Shown here piece after piece: positions 61,890 through 64,000 of a stretch of DNA of 64,000 bases. The stretch comes from Peromyscus leucopus (Eukaryota; Chordata; Mammalia; Rodentia; Cricetidae): NCBI RefSeq assembly GCF_004664715.2, contig NC_051071.1:30940161-31004160 (forward strand), read 5' to 3'. The notes below the pieces were generated by a model that was not told the origin of the DNA, did not search any database, and saw only the letters and a list, made by a program, of their open reading frames with translations. The position numbers were made by a program, and so were the translations under genes. Position 1 is the first letter of the stretch. The number at the start of each line of letters is the position of its first letter.

Positions 61890-62110
61890 TCTTAAATGTT
61901 TAAGGGTGTATATCTTAGGCACTGGGCTAAGCAGTTTACCATGACGTCTCATTTGGTCTTCACAACAGGTTCTTCCCATTGCATTCTTATTGTACACATG
62001 GGGAAACTGAGGCTCATAGAATTGCCCTGACCTTCCCAGGTAGAAAGTGATAGAGACAGGACTGAATCCATTTGACTCAAGATTCAGTTCTTTGACGTCC
62101 CACACTGACA
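61890..62110 (+). repeat. MIR SINE relic, well preserved
   Basis: The segments taggcactgggctaagcagt, tctcatttggtcttcacaac, tacacatggggaaactgagg and gtgatagagacaggactgaa give the complete MIR order. Confidence 0.85.
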
Positions 62111-62199
62111 TTGCATATGAGTGGTATGCCTTTGACCTTGGCTACTTAGCATTAGGCAATAAAATACTGGAGGGCTTCAGGGTTCTGTCTTGAGTCCAT

Positions 62200-62520
62200 T
62201 TCACTATTCTTTGTTCTTCTTACCTTACCAGTTCCCAGGCTATTTGCCTCAGTCTTTTCCTTTGTGCTAACCTGCACATCAGCTGTTGCTAAGCCTCATG
62301 CTACATACCCAGCCACTGACTGACTTTTCTACCTGGCTGTCCTAGAGAGACTGCAACTCCAATGCCCATTACTGATTTTACCACTTCCTTCCTCAACCCT
62401 TGCTCTCTTCACTGTTTCCTGACCTACTCAAAACAGTGTCCTCATTCAGCTAGTCATCCCAGTGGCAAACTTGCAAACTGTTCCTAAAATCCCCTCTTTC
62501 TTTCACATCTTGAATTGTTT
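62200..62520 (+). repeat. Possible ancient LINE relic
   Basis: A C/T-rich stretch ending ccagtggcaaacttgcaaac, then atcccctctttctttcacat resembles an old mammalian LINE 3' region in wording. The family is not assigned. Confidence 0.3.
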
Positions 62521-62839
62521 TCTTCTACTAGAGTCTTGCTTCAGTATATTTTATATTATTGTTTGTTATACCGTCTTCTTTCTAAACAGGTCTTTCCATG
62601 TCTTAAGTGAGCACTCACAATTCATAACTTCATTAGTTATGCTGAAGATCAAAATTGAAGTGAAATCTGACTATGTAATATCCTCTTCCCCTATCTTGAA
62701 TATTTATAGTCAATCAGCCAGCCCATGGTAGATATCATACTGTTTTCTTCTCTTTCAAGAGACTATGTGTGCATCTTTTCTCTATTTAATTTTTTCTTTT
62801 GGCTTGGGTTCCTTGATTTTTTTTTGTGGAGTTTTCTTT
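62521..62839. other. Unique AT-rich sequence, nothing recognised
   Basis: I see no supported feature here. Confidence 0.5.
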
Positions 62840-62960
62840 CTTTAGGTTCACAATCTAAAACATAAAACATTTCACATATATTGTCTCACTTTTCACAGCT
62901 CCTTGACAGGCAGAGAGAATTATCCCCATCTTAGCAAAGAAAAGACATTGGCTGACATAT
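62840..62960 (+). repeat. MIR SINE relic
   Basis: The segments acatatattgtctcactttt, cacagctccttgacaggcag and ttatccccatcttagcaaag follow the MIR order; the 3' part is lost. Confidence 0.6.
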
Positions 62961-63589
62961 GTCAGGTGCATTGTGACAATTCATAACACCAGGGAGTGCT
63001 GTGACATGCTGGGTCCCAGGCTCTCAAGTTCCATCATTACTCTGATCTGTAATATTGTTCTTTGTAGGCAGGTGTTTTCACCATTCTGATGCATCATAAC
63101 AACTTATCACTGAGCACCCTCTGGCTCAATCCAGTTAGGACAAGTATTCAATCAGAGACTGGCAGGGGAAGAAACACGGGATATAATAAAAAGGAGTCTA
63201 TTGGCTGCAAAGAGTCTCTGTTTCTGGGACAGCCAGTGGATTTCAATTAGAAAAGGAGCCCTTCCATTTTTCTGGTTATTGGCCAAGTGGAAGTTTATGA
63301 GCCCAGCTTCTCTTATAGCTGTCTGTGGGTGTGTCTCACTGCTAAACATGAGTACAGAAGCTCTTCTTTCTTCATGACTCCAACACCCAACACAGAGATG
63401 GCCCTTCAGTGTTTATCTATTAATATTATAGATATCAATGCTGAGGAGTTTAGAGGTAGAAGGGAACTTATCAGTTTTATGTACTGTAGGCTCCCAAACT
63501 CCATTCTCCCGTGTGATAGAGGCACAGGATAGAGTTGTGTAGAACACACCATTCTTCCCTGTTCTCATTTATCATGAATTCATTATTTA
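62961..63589. other. Unique sequence, nothing recognised
   Basis: Short frames at 63152-63349 (minus) and 63287-63532 (plus) show nothing recognisable. Confidence 0.5.
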
Positions 63590-63730
63590 TTATTCACTGA
63601 CTATTATTATCACCCCACTCTAATAAGTAGATAAATTGAAGCTTGAAGAGATCAGAGGGCTTGCCGTGTCCTTCAGAACTGGAATTACTTAGGAATCAGT
63701 GTTAGAGACAAATGGGAGCATAAGCAGTCG
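63590..63730 (+). repeat. MIR SINE relic
   Basis: The segments ttattatcaccccactctaa, gataaattgaagcttgaaga and agggcttgccgtgtccttca correspond to a degraded MIR core. Confidence 0.5.
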
Positions 63731-63924
63731 AGTTCCAGAATCCGAAGTATACTTAGCCAGCCCGACTCCCCTCCATAGCTAAGGTTCTCTCTGCTTCTTG
63801 TTCAAAGGAGATAGGCTGTAAGGAAACCGTGAATGGGGAGATAACAGCAGCCTGCAGTCATCCTGAGGCAAATGCAAGAAGCTTTATGGGGGAAGATTTT
63901 TCAGTGCTTCCTGGGCAGATGGGG

Positions 63925-64000
63925 AGAGCTTCTGAGAGAGAGCAAGAGAGACAAGGGAACAGGGCAAGGGAGAGGGGGAGGCAGGGAGACGGAGAGGGAT
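63925..64000 (+). repeat. Purine-rich (GA/GGA) tract at window edge
   Basis: A run of GAGAGAGC, GAGAGAC and GGAGAGGG-like words continues to the last base. It may extend beyond the window. Confidence 0.8.

Overview
This window is nuclear DNA of a muroid rodent. B2/B3-class, B4/ID-class and B1-derived SINEs, rodent LINE-1 (L1) elements, MaLR LTRs, long CA/GT, GA and ATCT microsatellites and ancient MIR/L2 relics occur together. Two abundant LTR families with 6-bp target-site duplications look to me like cricetid repeats (vole, hamster or deer mouse group). That species call is inference from remembered repeat content. I found no cellular protein-coding gene, no exon chain and no intact RNA gene. 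The window reads as intergenic or deep intronic DNA. Almost every long open frame is a fragment of an L1, its antisense, or a microsatellite translation.

Layout. Positions 1-5105 hold most of an L1 on the minus strand, with GC-rich tandem 5' monomers, a frameshifted ORF1 carrying a 24-bp tandem expansion, and a broken ORF2 that runs off the left edge. Positions 5106-14360 are mostly unique AT-rich DNA with MaLR, MIR, L2 and CA/GT arrays. At 14364-15262 one LTR (family B) contains another (family A), each with its own 6-bp duplication. A second family A solo LTR lies at 18925-19415. Positions 19.4-37.7 kb hold unique DNA, old L1 and SINE copies, microsatellites, and a dense cluster of non-B-DNA motifs at 31485-31755. 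Positions 37748-47500 are a near full-length minus-strand L1 split by two later insertions: a partial ERV with a 3' LTR (itself hit by a family A LTR), and a 1.7-kb 5'-truncated L1 with a perfect 15-bp duplication. Positions 47.5-64 kb hold MaLR LTRs, SINEs, a twin-primed (5'-inverted) L1 at 54958-56188, another 5'-truncated L1 at 58033-58740, and many MIR relics.

No operon-like or defence-like system is present. The window's interest is as a record of retrotransposon activity. Insertion order can be read from nesting, and several integration or rearrangement mechanisms (target-primed reverse transcription, twin priming, microhomology deletion, templated inversion) can be read from exact junctions. 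Two short non-repetitive stretches (28590-28890 and 37040-37420) are the only candidates I see for conserved regulatory DNA. That is inference and needs an alignment.
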